Source: Miscanthus floridulus
Lineage: Eukaryota > Streptophyta > Magnoliopsida > Poales > Poaceae
NCBI RefSeq assembly: GCF_019320115.1
Contig: NC_089582.1
Coordinates: 122,041,259-122,105,258 of the forward strand
Length of the DNA: 64,000 nt
Direction of reading: 5' to 3'
Part shown: one piece after another, positions 12,179 through 22,215 of the stretch
How the letters are laid out: each line of letters begins with the position of its first letter
Numbering within the stretch: the first letter of the stretch is position 1
Program-made: the position numbers and the translations under genes
The notes under the pieces: generated by a model
Databases searched by the model: none
The model's input: the letters and a program-made list of their open reading frames with translations, nothing else
Told to the model about the DNA's origin: nothing

Positions 12179-12502
12179 TTTCCGGTGTGCCATCTTGTGG
12201 CATAACATGTCTACTGTATATAAACTGTAGGAATTTCTATCTAGAACTGCCAGTTTATCTTTTGTGAAGTCAAATGAATTATCAGCTGTATGTTGACCGT
12301 ATAGGCTTCCATGTGACAAAGTTCCATGTCGGGTAGGTCACCGGGAAAGAAAGGAAAAACTGATCAACAATAATAACATTATACCAGTAATGAAAATATA
12401 AACGAACTGATACATCATTCACTTGTATGATTGTATCAGTTGTAGTTTGTGTTCAAGAACGGGTATAAACGAACTGATACATCATTCACTTGTATGATTG
12501 TA
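12179..12502. other. Convergent intergenic region with 67-bp tandem duplication
   Basis: 3' flank between two convergent genes. About 12398-12531 is a perfect two-copy direct repeat with a 67-bp period, each copy containing GATACATCATTCACTTG and its partial inverted complement ATGATTGTATCAGTT, so each can form a hairpin. The second copy reaches into the 3' end of the minus-strand gene. The remainder is presumed 3' UTR of the SET gene. Confidence 0.75.
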
Positions 12503-14231
12503 TCAGTTGTAGTTTGTGTTCAAGAACGGGTTCTTCTCGTTGTAGAAGGGGTTTGTGAAACTGCTGGTGAGGCTTTCATTGACTTTCTTCCCTTTCACCG
12601 CTGAGTCCGACTGATGCTGAGAGAAGGCCTTGGGGTTGAAGTTGTCATCAAGGTCGATGTCCTCAAAGGTAGCCACAGCCCTCACTGCCAGTGATGTCCC
12701 TCTGCTTCTCCATCTCTTCCACGTGCTCCTTGAACTCTTTCTTAGCAGCGGTGATCACGCCATCCCCGTGCTGATCACACCATGCCCTGCCAAAAAAAAA
12801 AAAAAATGTCACCATCTCAGTTATGAGAAATCATGTGCCTAATCTGAATGATGTATGGTCCAGTGATCTACTTTGGGAAGAAGGGCTTGAGGTCAGTCTT
12901 GTCCACCGGAAGCTTTGTTGAGATGGCATCGATCTGCTGATTCCTACAAAATCCAAGACTCCATCTTTGAGCAACAGAAGATCGAAAGAAATTACATTGA
13001 CAAAGAACATAGTGAACTACAACTTACGAGAAGTTCAAATTCCGATTTGTAGATGATAGCTCAGCCTGAATCCTTGAGAGCTCTTTCTTTGTGTTCTCCA
13101 CCAGAACCTTCAGTGATTCCAGATGCATATTGTAACTTCATCACTGCTACCTCTTGAAACAAACTTATACAGGATGAGAGAGTCACCAATGCACATTACC
13201 TTACCACGCAGCAGCTCGGAAGCAGAGTCATCATCCGTGTTCGAGTGCAGCCTCGTCTTGGCCCTCTTAGCATCCGGGCCAGAGGCAGCTGCCATGGGGC
13301 TCGCCTCCAGCTGGCACTCGCTGTAGGATGAGCGCGGAGGAGCACGCTGCGGCTGCTCACCGGTGGCTGCCGCCTCGCCACTGTTACAGGCGCCAGCTTT
13401 CTTCCACTTCTTGATGCCATCGAACCCCCACGAGCTTTTCTTCTTACCTTTCACCGTCTCTTTCTCGTCGACCCCTTCATCCCCCGCAGGCTCCTTGTTC
13501 TCGGTGCCATTGCCGCCGCTGTGGAACATCCCCGCCAGATGCCTCCTCTTCCCCTTCTCGGCCTTCCCGGAGAGCACCGCTTCCGACGGCGAGCTCTGGG
13601 CCATGAGGACTGACGCGTTGTTGGCGTCCACCGGGGCCAGCGGTGGCCTTGATGCGCTGCTGTTCACGTCCTGGTCCTTCTTGGATCTGCTCTTCCACGG
13701 CGTGATGAAGGCCTTGTGCTTCGGCTTGTCGGAGGCCGCCGCAGTGGCGGGGGGATGCGGGTCACGGAGGTCGATCTCCGACCACTCCTCGCCTGAGACC
13801 TCGGCGTCGGGGCAGTCGACGACGACGCCGAACGCGGAGAACCGCTTCACGAGGGGCGCCTTGGACGCGTTGTACTCCGACGCGGAGACGCACTTGGCGT
13901 AGAGGAGCTCCTGGAGGAAGAGGAGCTTGTCCCGGAGCACCGCGGGCTGCTCAGGGTGCTGCGGCGGCGCGACGAGCGCCGCGAGCATGTTGCCGCGGAA
14001 GGCGGCGACGTCGGAGGCCGGGACGATGCCCTCGCGGTGGAGCGCGGCGAGGTGGAGGATGCGATGGAAGGACTCCTGCTGCCACTTGAGCTGCTCGGCG
14101 TGGCGCCGCGCCGCGGCCTGGTCGGCGGTGAGCCGCCGGCCCACGCGGAAGGAGGGCAGGATGGACTTGCAGAGCGACGCGATGGTGTCCTGCAGGCCCG
14201 AGTAGTACGTCGGCGTGTACGTGTACCCCAT
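12503..14231 (-). CDS. Plant-specific protein, unknown function; 3' end apparently frameshifted
   Basis: Start chosen at the ATG of MGYTYTPTYYSGLQD (14229-14231) rather than 22 codons upstream, because TPTYYSxLQDxIxSLCK is a conserved N-terminus that I recall from a plant family including Arabidopsis At1g12330; that assignment is from memory. The first exon runs to about 13205 and holds a helical N-half (LLFLQELLYAKCVSASEYN) and a Ser/Lys-rich middle. Further exons are about 13130-13028 (LESLKVLVENTKKELSRIQ, coiled coil), 12943-12872 (NQQIDAISTKLPVDKTDLKP) and 12786-12503; the last three join in frame. Two problems: no canonical junction joins the first and second exon in frame, and the last exon must change frame near 12690 to reach the conserved-looking NPFYNEKNPFLNTNYN end. 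It may be a damaged gene or contain sequence errors. Confidence 0.7.
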
Positions 14232-14885
14232 CGCCGCAGAGCTTGCTGCCGGAGTGCCCGCGCTGCTTCTTTGGCGATCTCTCGAGAAGCTGAGCAAGGG
14301 AGCGTCAGAGAGTGATGGTTCTTGGAGAGAGGAGTGGTGTGATTTGGTGAGCGAGCTCCTCTGGTTTTGTTTGGCTTTTGTCCCAACGGCTGCGGGGGTG
14401 GAACTAGCCGTTGAGGGGATGACTGAATCTGCCAGTGGGCCCCGCTAGTCAGTGAGTTCGTAAGCCCCCTCTCTACCTGGCAGGCTGGCACTGGCAGGTT
14501 CCCTTCTGAGCCGTCGCCCGCTTAATCCAACCGTTGCAGCCCCTTTCACATTGGACTGTAAGAGTTTAGAAGAGCAGATTACTCTAGCACGCACGTAGTA
14601 ACTCATTGGAAATTCCAAATGAACAGATTTAGCATTGAAAAAAAAATCAAATGGGAGAGATTTTAACAGATACACTGTTGAGTGTAGAGGACAATCTTAT
14701 CACAAACAAATGATAATACAGTAAGATATCCAGATCATCAATTTCCAAGAGCGCTGAGCCATCTAAACTGATAAAAAAAAAACTTCTTCAGCACACAATA
14801 GTCAGATAGCACGGCAGAGACTGCAGGAGACCATCACCGGTCCTTAGAGCCTATTCATTCCCAGTCCAGGGAGTAACCGCGCTTA
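14232..14885. promoter_or_regulatory. 5' flank of the minus-strand gene
   Basis: Upstream region and 5' UTR of the gene starting at 14231. No clear TATA box at a convincing distance. No coding potential beyond GC-driven shadow frames. Confidence 0.4.
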
Positions 14886-15198
14886 GATGGTGTTTGGTCG
14901 TTGTCCCATCGAATATTTGACACATATATGAAATATTAAATATAGACTAATTACGAAACTAATTGCATAGTTTATGACTAATTTACGAGACGAATCTTTT
15001 AAGCATAATTAGTCCATGATTTGACAACGTGGTGCTACAGTAACTTTATGCTAACGACGGATTAATTAGGCTTAAAAAAATCGTCTCGATGAGTATTGAC
15101 GGATTATGTAATTTGTTTTTTTATTAGTATCCGAACACACCATGCAACATCCTCCCGACACATCTCCTAAATTTTAGTCATTGGATCCAAACACCACC
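14886..15198. mobile_element. Tourist-type (PIF/Harbinger) MITE
   Basis: A 313-bp element with terminal repeats GATGGTGTTTGG and CCAAACACCACC and TTA on both sides (14883-14885, 15199-15201). Its interior (ACTAATTACGAAACTAATTG, GACGAATCTTTTAAGC, ATGATTTGACAACG) matches a very common grass MITE type. Confidence 0.85.
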
Positions 15199-16032
15199 TT
15201 ACATTGGCAGTGTGTCTGCAAGTTGAGAGAGGGTTCAGAGATTTCGGGGCGCCAATAATGATTAGTATGGCTTATTGTGGATACAGAATAGTAATAGAAA
15301 ACTTATTTGTGGGCTTCTGGTTGTGGGTTGGCCAAAGTTTCAAAAGGCGACATCTTAGGCGCGCCTAGGCGCGACTAATCTGGAGGCGATGAGCTTTGCC
15401 TGGCCTACGAAGGTAGGCGGACCCCTAGGCGGGTGCAGCGCCTCGGCGGCGCAAGGCGGCGCCTCGGCAGCGATTTGGCGACGCGCAGACACTCTAGGTG
15501 GCGTGGAGGCGGACGCCTCGGGCGAGCGCGCGAAATTTTCCGCCCCCGCGGAAGCGCGTGCGCGCAGCTGGCTTTGGGCGCGGGAAAAGAAGCCTCGTGC
15601 GGGAAGTATAAGAGGGAGAAGGGGGAAAAGGACGCGCGCGCCTGCCTGTTTTGTGCTTCTCCTGCTCTCAGACGGCCGCTGCCCCTCACCTGCCTCCGCC
15701 TGCAACGCTGCGACCCCTCTGGGAAGCTGCTCCCAACGGCCGCGCTCCTCCCTGCCGGCGCCGGGCAGGTGGATCCGCAGGCCGCGCTCTTTCCCATCTG
15801 GAAGCTCCTCCCCGTGGCCCGTCCCTAAGACCCTCCCAGCCTGCAAGCGCCTCCCCGCCGGTCGCACTGCTCCCCGCCTAGAAGCTCCTCCCCACCAGTC
15901 TCGTCTTCCCGTCGGCGCACCCCTCCCGCAGGCGCATCCCTCCCCGACGGTGTCCTCCTGTCCTCCCTAAGCGGCAGCCCCAAGGTCAGTCCTCCCCCCT
16001 GCTCGCTGCTCCCCTCCCCTCCCCTGCTCCTA

Positions 16033-16385
16033 AGCTGAATACTCTGGATGCCTGAATGCTCTGAATGACTACTCTGAATGCCTGAATGTTAGAGAGCCTG
16101 ATCTGTGGTCTGAATCTGAATGTCTGCCTACTCTGAATGCCTAATCTGAATGCATGAATGCCTGAATGTTACTCTGAATGCCTTCTCTAAATGCCTGAAT
16201 GTAGGATGTGTCACTTATTGTTATAGCTGGTTTGCTACATGTATGTATTGCCTGAATGTTCACTGAACTCACTGAAATCTGAATGTATGTATAGGTTATT
16301 GCATACTGAATGTCTGTTGTCATTTGGTAATATTGATGTCACTGAACCCTGAATGTATGCTCACTGAAATCTGAATGTAGGATGT
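16033..16385. repeat. Degenerate CTGAATGC(CTGAATG) short-repeat tract in hAT element
   Basis: About 20 scattered copies of TGAATG, often as CTGAATGCCTGAATG, between the GC-rich first exon-like block and the BED-finger exon. Probably intron sequence of the transposon expanded by slippage. Confidence 0.7.
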
Positions 16386-18415
16386 CGACAACAGAGGTTG
16401 CACCTGAAACTGGGGGAGCGAACACTGAGGGAGCGAATCTCCTGAGAAGGATTTCGGATGATGTGGGATGAGAATATGGGGGTTCTTGTTGATGCTAACA
16501 ACAAGGACAAGGTGAAATGCAAACTCTGTGACAATATGATGCAAGGAGGGGTTTATAGGTTGAAGCAACATGTGGCCCATGAAAGAAACAATTTGCGATG
16601 AAATGCAAGGCCAGAACACCGAAGGCTCTAGAGGCTAAAGAGAAGTGCAAGAAAGCACTAAATGATGCAAAAAGGAAGAGGAGGAGAAGACTGTTCGTGA
16701 ACTAGAACTTAGAGAGGAAGTGAATGTTTCTTGGGTTGGAGGTGGAAAGTCAGAGGAAGTCACTTGTATTGAAAGTTCAGAGCCTCACAAATTAGGATCC
16801 ATTGACAAATGGACACGTGATATTGATCCTAAAGCAACCAAATCTGAATCTTTCACTCAACAGAAGCTGAACAAGGAGCTTTGGAAAGAAAGAACACATG
16901 AGGTGCATAAATATATTGCAAGACGGGTCTATACACATGATAAGTTCCTATTCTGTATTTATATTTCAGAATTCATTAGATGCTATTATGGCTATATTGA
17001 ACACTAATTAACCTTTTTTTTGTAACATTGGCAGCAATACCATTCAATGCATGTGACAATGATGAGTTCAAACAAATGGTTGAAGCAATTGGACAATTTG
17101 GGGCTGGACTTGAACCTCCAACTCAGTATGGTCTGCCGGAGAGATTGTTGAAAGAAGAATATGCAAGAACCAAGAGTTTGCTGCAAGAACGTGAAGCCGA
17201 GAAGCTGAAGAATGGGTGCTCTATTATGACTGATGTTTGGTCAGATAGGAAGAGGAGAAGCATAATGAACTTGTGCACTAATTGTGCTGAAGAATGGGTT
17301 CTCCATTTGGTTGATGGGGATATGAAGCCATCCGTGGGTTTCGTTTATGGAGAACTACTAAAAGCAAAGAGAGAGATCAAAGAGGCCTTCGGCAACAATG
17401 AGTCCCGGCTCAAGGAGGTAATTGTTGTTAATGACAAGAAGATGAAAGGAGGACTTGATTCTCCATTGCATTTGATAGCTTATTTGCTGAATCCACACTA
17501 TAGTTACAGTAACCCATCAATCTTTGATGAGCCCACAATAACAGAAGGATTTATCAGTTGTGTGGAGACTTTTTATTATCATGATGAGGATAAGCAAGAT
17601 CAGGCTGCCAACATTGAACTGAAAAAGTTTCAGAATCGAGAAGGACCATTTAACAAGAAGCTTGCAAGGACTTTTGAAAACTTTGATTACAACCCAGGTA
17701 GAGTTACTTGTTATTACAATAAATTTGATTACAACATGGTTGTTTGCTGTTTTCATCTAACAATAAATGGATACTAACTAATAGAGGTGTTTTTCATTTA
17801 TTTCAGCATCATGGTGGCGACTGTATGGAACTAAAACACCAGCTTTACAGAAGATGGCTACAAGGATCCTATCTTTGATATCAAGCTCTTCTGGTTGTGA
17901 AAGAAATTAGAGCAGGTTTGAAGGGGTTAGTACCTGTCTACCTGAAAATTGCAGCAGCATTACAATTAAATTGCAGACTTGAAAATGCTCTTATTTTAAA
18001 TTTATAGGTACACACTAACAAGAGAAATAGGCTTACTACACCCCGCCTGAATAAATTGGTCTATATTCAATTCAACTCCAAGCTAATTAATAAGAAAGAA
18101 AAGATCGAGTCAAAGAAGATCAGTGATGTTCTCTTGTCTAATGATACAACTGAAGCTCAAGGTTTCCTACATGAGAATGGAGATGATTGTGCATTAGTTG
18201 TCTATAGAGATGAGGAAGATAAGATGAAAAGTATAGGGATACCTTGGTCTGTTATTGGAGATGTAGTGGGAGCAGAAGAACAACTTAAGCTACGTAGAAG
18301 TGCAAGAGTGAGACAGCTTTATGAAGGAGAAGAATTTGACTCCGAAGAAGAACAGTTTGATGAAGATGAGGATGATTATGTGGAACCCTATAGAAGAAGA
18401 AAGATGATATGGTAG
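16381..18415 (+). pseudogene. hAT transposase remnant (BED finger, DUF659-like, C-terminal dimerisation)
   Basis: Order: CKLCDN-11 residues-LKQHVAHE, a BED-type C2H2 finger (about 16510-16590); KWTRDIDPKATKSESFTQQK (about 16810); a block from 17030 with GLPERLLKEEYARTK and CSIMTDVWSDRKRRSIMNL, the DUF659-like catalytic start; then LLNPHYSY; then, after an intron, ASWWRLYGT and LSLISSSSGCERN, the hAT dimerisation motif. The last is followed by a TAG (about 17907) where Trp is usual. The acidic C-terminal tail is the frame 18056-18415. The central domain jumps from the VWSDRK block to VDGDMKPSVGF, indicating an internal deletion around 17305. Confidence 0.85.
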
Positions 18416-19039
18416 TGGGGCCTTTTTATCATGTCATGGTTTATCTTTTACGATGCATTCATGTATGTCTGAAACTTATGAACTGCTGCTGTGTGACTGT
18501 GTTTTTCTTCTTTGTGAGAACTATGTGGTCTTTGAACAAGACCTTTATTTATGAATTGTGTTGTGCACTTGTACTGTTGTCCTGTCCATTTGTTCGTGCT
18601 TTAAAATTTGTAATTACTAGCTACTGTTATGGTCTGTTCATGGATGGGAGATGGTTGAAATCATTCAGATAAGTATCAACTTGCTATTTTCTATTTTTAA
18701 TGAACTGTTTGTTGTCTATTGAGTATTTACAAGTTGTCAATCCTTGCTGTAGGAACTAGGAACAAGCTGTCTATTGATTAGAGACTAAGCCAGTAAGCCA
18801 CTGAGGTCTGTCTACTGCCCTCTCTTTTATATACTGTATTCAGCTACTCTATGCTTCTATTTAACTAATTTATTCAGCATTTTCTGCTATATATATAATA
18901 TATATATGTTGTGTGCTAAATTGGCAAAACGTCTAAAAAAACGCCTTGAAACGCCTAGGCTGGCCTAGGCTAGGCTAGTGCTAGGCTATAGGTCAGTGCC
19001 TAGATAGCGCCTGGCGCCTCGTTGAACTTTGGGGTTGGC

Positions 19040-19605
19040 ACAAGTTGGCTACAACAATTTAACAGCAGTAACCTACTGAAAATTACCACAGGTAGGCCAT
19101 CGGCAAATGGCTGTATATCATTTGACAGTCTTGTTGGACCACATGTATTCCGTTTTCTTTCAGAAACTAAACTACACACACTAGAGGTTAAAACCCAAAA
19201 GCAAGCTTGAATTTACAGAACAGGAGCTGACTGTAGGTATAAATTTTATCAATAAAGGTACTTGCACTTTCATTTCCATTTCTCTCTTAGGTCAATTATT
19301 CAACAAAACATGGAGACGAAGCAAAATATCAACATTTCTGGTGACTGCCAAACAGCTGCTAGCTCATCATCTCCCCACCCAGACTAAGTAGGAATATCCA
19401 CAGTACTATGAATTTTGAAATGATTCCTTACCTAATGGATGGATTGTTTGTTTTTCCCACCCCTCAACATTCAGGGCTTGTGACCGTGTACATGGGTAAT
19501 TATACTTCGACCTTTTTCCAACAATGTGCCTTTAACTTGAACTCATTTCTACGACGACTCAGACTAAATTTACCTACAATCAAGGAGACATATTCATCAC
19601 CCATA
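19040..19605. other. 3' flank of the MAM33-like gene
   Basis: Sequence between the hAT target duplication and the stop codon of the minus-strand gene. No coding signal. It likely includes that gene's 3' UTR; no confident poly(A) signal. Confidence 0.4.
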
Positions 19606-20508
19606 TTACCTGCCGTGTGCGTTCTTATCCCACTTGTTAAGGAATGATTCGATAGTCTTCAACCACCGGAGCAGCTCCATCTTCTCCTTGTTTGCCATGT
19701 AGTCGTGTAAGAATCCGGCGAGCTCGTCGTCCACCTCCCTCTCCTTCAAGAACTTCGCCACCGCTTCCCTCTCCTCAGCCCCCAGTTTCCTGCGAACCAA
19801 ATCACACAAACCTCAGGAAACGAACGAACAAACTGCTTGACACAGACAGCTCACTGCACCACACAGTAATCCATACTCGAAATCGCGCCCACCACGACCA
19901 CCACCGCCGCTGCCGCCAGCCTTGAGGATGAGCACGTGGCGGACGGCGAGGTCGTCGGGCCAGGCGGAGCAGATGAAGCCGAGGACGCGCTCGCCCCGGG
20001 TGACCTCGACGATGAGGCTGAGGTGGAGGCGGGGCCCGCGCTCGAGCGACTCGACGCGGCGGAAGAGGGGCGCGTCGTCGGGGACAGGCTCCGCGGCGCC
20101 GTCGAACATGGTGGCCTCGACCTTTACCTCCTCGGCTCCGGCTCCCGCGGTGGTGCGCGTGGCCCGGAGGCGCACCCACTGCTCCCCCGGGCGGTCCTCC
20201 ACGGCAAACGACTTGAAGCTACTCGGCGGCTGCACGAAGAGGAGGAAGCCGTGAGGGTCTTGCTGAGAACGTGAGGCGGAGGGAGGGGATTACTGCCTTA
20301 CCGGGTAGGGAGGGCGGCGCTCCGCGAGGTAGGTGATCTCGGAGCGGAGGAGGCGGAGAAGGCGGTCATCTAGTGGGGAGCGCAGAGGCGCGACGACGGA
20401 GGATGAGGAGGAAGTGGAAGCGGAAGCGAAGGCGGCAGCAACTCGGGGGGTCGCGTGGGCGACGGCGGCGGTGAGAGAGCGCGCGCGGCGGAGGATGGCG
20501 CACGCCAT
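19606..20508 (-). CDS. Mitochondrial glycoprotein family protein (MAM33/p32/gC1qR-like)
   Basis: Three exons, all GT-AG and in frame: 20508-20302, 20229-19877 and 19789-19606, giving 247 residues, the usual length of the family. These acidic trimeric proteins act in the mitochondrial matrix in oxidative phosphorylation and mitoribosome support. The N-terminus MACAILRRARSLTAAVAHAT is Arg/Ala/Ser-rich without acidic residues, as in a mitochondrial targeting peptide. Exon 2 carries the beta-sheet core (VESLERGPRLHLSLIVEVTR, RVLGFICSAWPDDLAVRHV). Exon 3 carries the C-terminal helix (ELAGFLHDYMANKEKMELLR, WLKTIESFLNKW), matching the family ending. The start is the first ATG that begins the targeting peptide; the longer upstream frame has no such feature. 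A fragment of exon 2 is duplicated at 28357-28420. Confidence 0.88.
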
Positions 20509-21250
20509 GTGTTCGACGCTTTGCCTCTGCAAGGGTGCGGAGTGTCTGATAGATGTGACGAGTGATGACGGGCCCACGTCGTTTCGTCGTTGGGCTAGCC
20601 CAGTAATGCCTGTGCCCGTTCTGCGGCCCATTGCGGGCTTGATGCAAATCCGGGCCACCAGCAAACGGGCTTTGTATACAAGTTACAACTAGCAGTTTTT
20701 TTTTGGAATAAACAGGGGGATTAAACATAAGAAAGGGATTAAACATACACATTGCACAGCGCAGGGATTAAACATAATAACAAGCAGTAAAAAATAAGTG
20801 CATAGCGGTGACTAAAGGTAATGGTAAAAAACTCTCATCACATCTGTCATCACACAACATATATGATATAGTTCATTACAGAATAAGTGCAAACTCGCAA
20901 AAAAAAAAAAATAGTTGCAAACTCGCAAGCCCAGCTGGTACACTCCGATCCTGTTTATCCCAGGACACACAATCCTTTTATTCGGGCTATATTACATTAT
21001 ACGTATAGTAGTATCACTGTATGTATTCTTTGAATCTGTGCTCATCTGAATAGTAGTTGACGCGTGGAATTAGATGGCGCTACTAACCTCAACATATATG
21101 GCAGTAACCGACATGTAGTAGGAAATGGCCATTAATATGACGAAAATTGTGGTCGGAAACGCCCCCGTACTGTCTCCAAACCACATACACGCAGCCACCG
21201 CGATGCCCATGACAGTAATGGCATACCAGATACGCGTTTCCGGATTCCGG
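20509..21250. other. Upstream flank of MAM33-like gene; membrane-like ORF remnant
   Basis: 20509-20700 is the GC-rich promoter and 5' UTR of the MAM33-like gene. 20717-20775 has three spaced copies of GGGATTAAACAT. 21088-21250 on the minus strand encodes a hydrophobic segment with IWYAITVMGIAVAACMWFG and TTIFVILMAISYYMSVTAIY followed by a GTTAGT donor-like site. This could be an orphan exon of a membrane protein cut off by the neighbouring CACTA sequence. Family not recognised. Confidence 0.35.
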
Positions 21251-22215
21251 AGCTTTGCCGAACGACACTTGGTAAACTGGTTGTGTACAAACTTTAGTTT
21301 ACCGAATGTTTTTTTTTTTTGTCGGACACTCGACAAAAACTTTGCTGAGTGTCCAAAATACACTCGGTAAATATTTTTTTCGAAAAATAAAAAAAAACCA
21401 TCACAAACATTTTTTTCGAAAAAAAAGCCACCACTGGCCGGTCTCCGCCGGCAGCTGTCGGTCTCCTCGGCGGCGCCCTTGCCCTACGTCTCGTCTCCGC
21501 TCCCCGGCTTCACGGCCGCCGCCACAAGCCACCACCGGCCACCACCACCACGCCACCGCCGCCCACCACCACCACGCCACCACTCGCCACGCCGGGGAAG
21601 AGAGGGAGAGGAGGACGTGGCCGCCGAATCCGAGGAAGATAGGGAAAGGAGGGGGCGGCCGGGCCGGATCCGCCGCCGGGGAAGAGAGGGAGAGGAGGGG
21701 GCGACCGAGCTGGGGCCAGATCTGGTGGAGGCGGTGGAGGAGGGAGGGAGGTGTGCCGGCGAGGGAGGAGGGGAGGGCGGGCCGCGCCGGCGTGGGAGGA
21801 GGGGAGGGCAGGCCGCGCCGGCACCGGAGAGGGAGGAGGGGAGGACGGGTGTCCTAGATCTGAGCACTCGGCAAAGATTTTTTTTCATTTTTTTCTTCTC
21901 TTTCTTTCCTAGAAAAAATATTTTTTCCTTTATCAAGTGTTTTAGATCTGGGCACTCGGCAAAGATTTTTTTTAATTTTTTTTCTTCTCTTTCTTTCCCA
22001 GAAAAAATAATTTTTCCTTTGCCGAGTGTAAAAAAAACACTCGGCAAACCCCATTTTTGCCGAGTGTTTTTTTTTTTTGACACTCGGCAAACCACCTCTT
22101 TTCCGATTGTTTTTTTTTTGCCGAGTATTTTTATGGCAGCATTCGACAAAGAACTTATTTGCTGAGTACCCAAGAGAATACACTTGACCAACACAAAAAC
22201 ACTCTGCAAATTTGA
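21251..22215. mobile_element. CACTA (En/Spm) sub-terminal repeat region, partial element
   Basis: Repeated CACTCGGCAAA / TTTGCCGAGTGT motifs in both orientations (for example 21866, 21953, 22019, 22040, 22060, 22081), the hallmark of grass CACTA sub-terminal regions. An about 86-bp segment (CACTCGGCAAAGA, T-run, CTTCTCTTTCTTTCC) is duplicated in tandem at about 21866-22030. The middle, 21430-21860, is GC-rich. Terminal CACTA ends and transposase were not found. Confidence 0.7.

Larger units (their letters stand above)
15333..19031 (+). mobile_element. hAT transposon, 3.7 kb, decayed but with intact ends
   Basis: Flanked by the perfect 8-bp direct repeat GGGTTGGC (15325-15332 and 19032-19039), the size expected for hAT insertion. 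Ends are an imperfect 10-11 bp inverted repeat, CAAAGTTTCAA on the left and TTGAACTTTG on the right. Sub-terminal regions are rich in GCCTAGGCG-like motifs on both sides. The interior has a GC-rich 5' region (15500-16000), an exon with a BED-type zinc finger, and transposase pieces ending in the hAT dimerisation domain. Internal loss and stops make it non-autonomous. Confidence 0.9.

Noticed and set aside
15389..15970. Open frames in the 5' GC-rich block of the hAT element
   Set aside because: Open on several frames and both strands because of composition; no hAT motif.
21479..22165. 228- and 241-codon frames over CACTA repeats
   Set aside because: Made of low-complexity GC and T-run sequence; no protein family.
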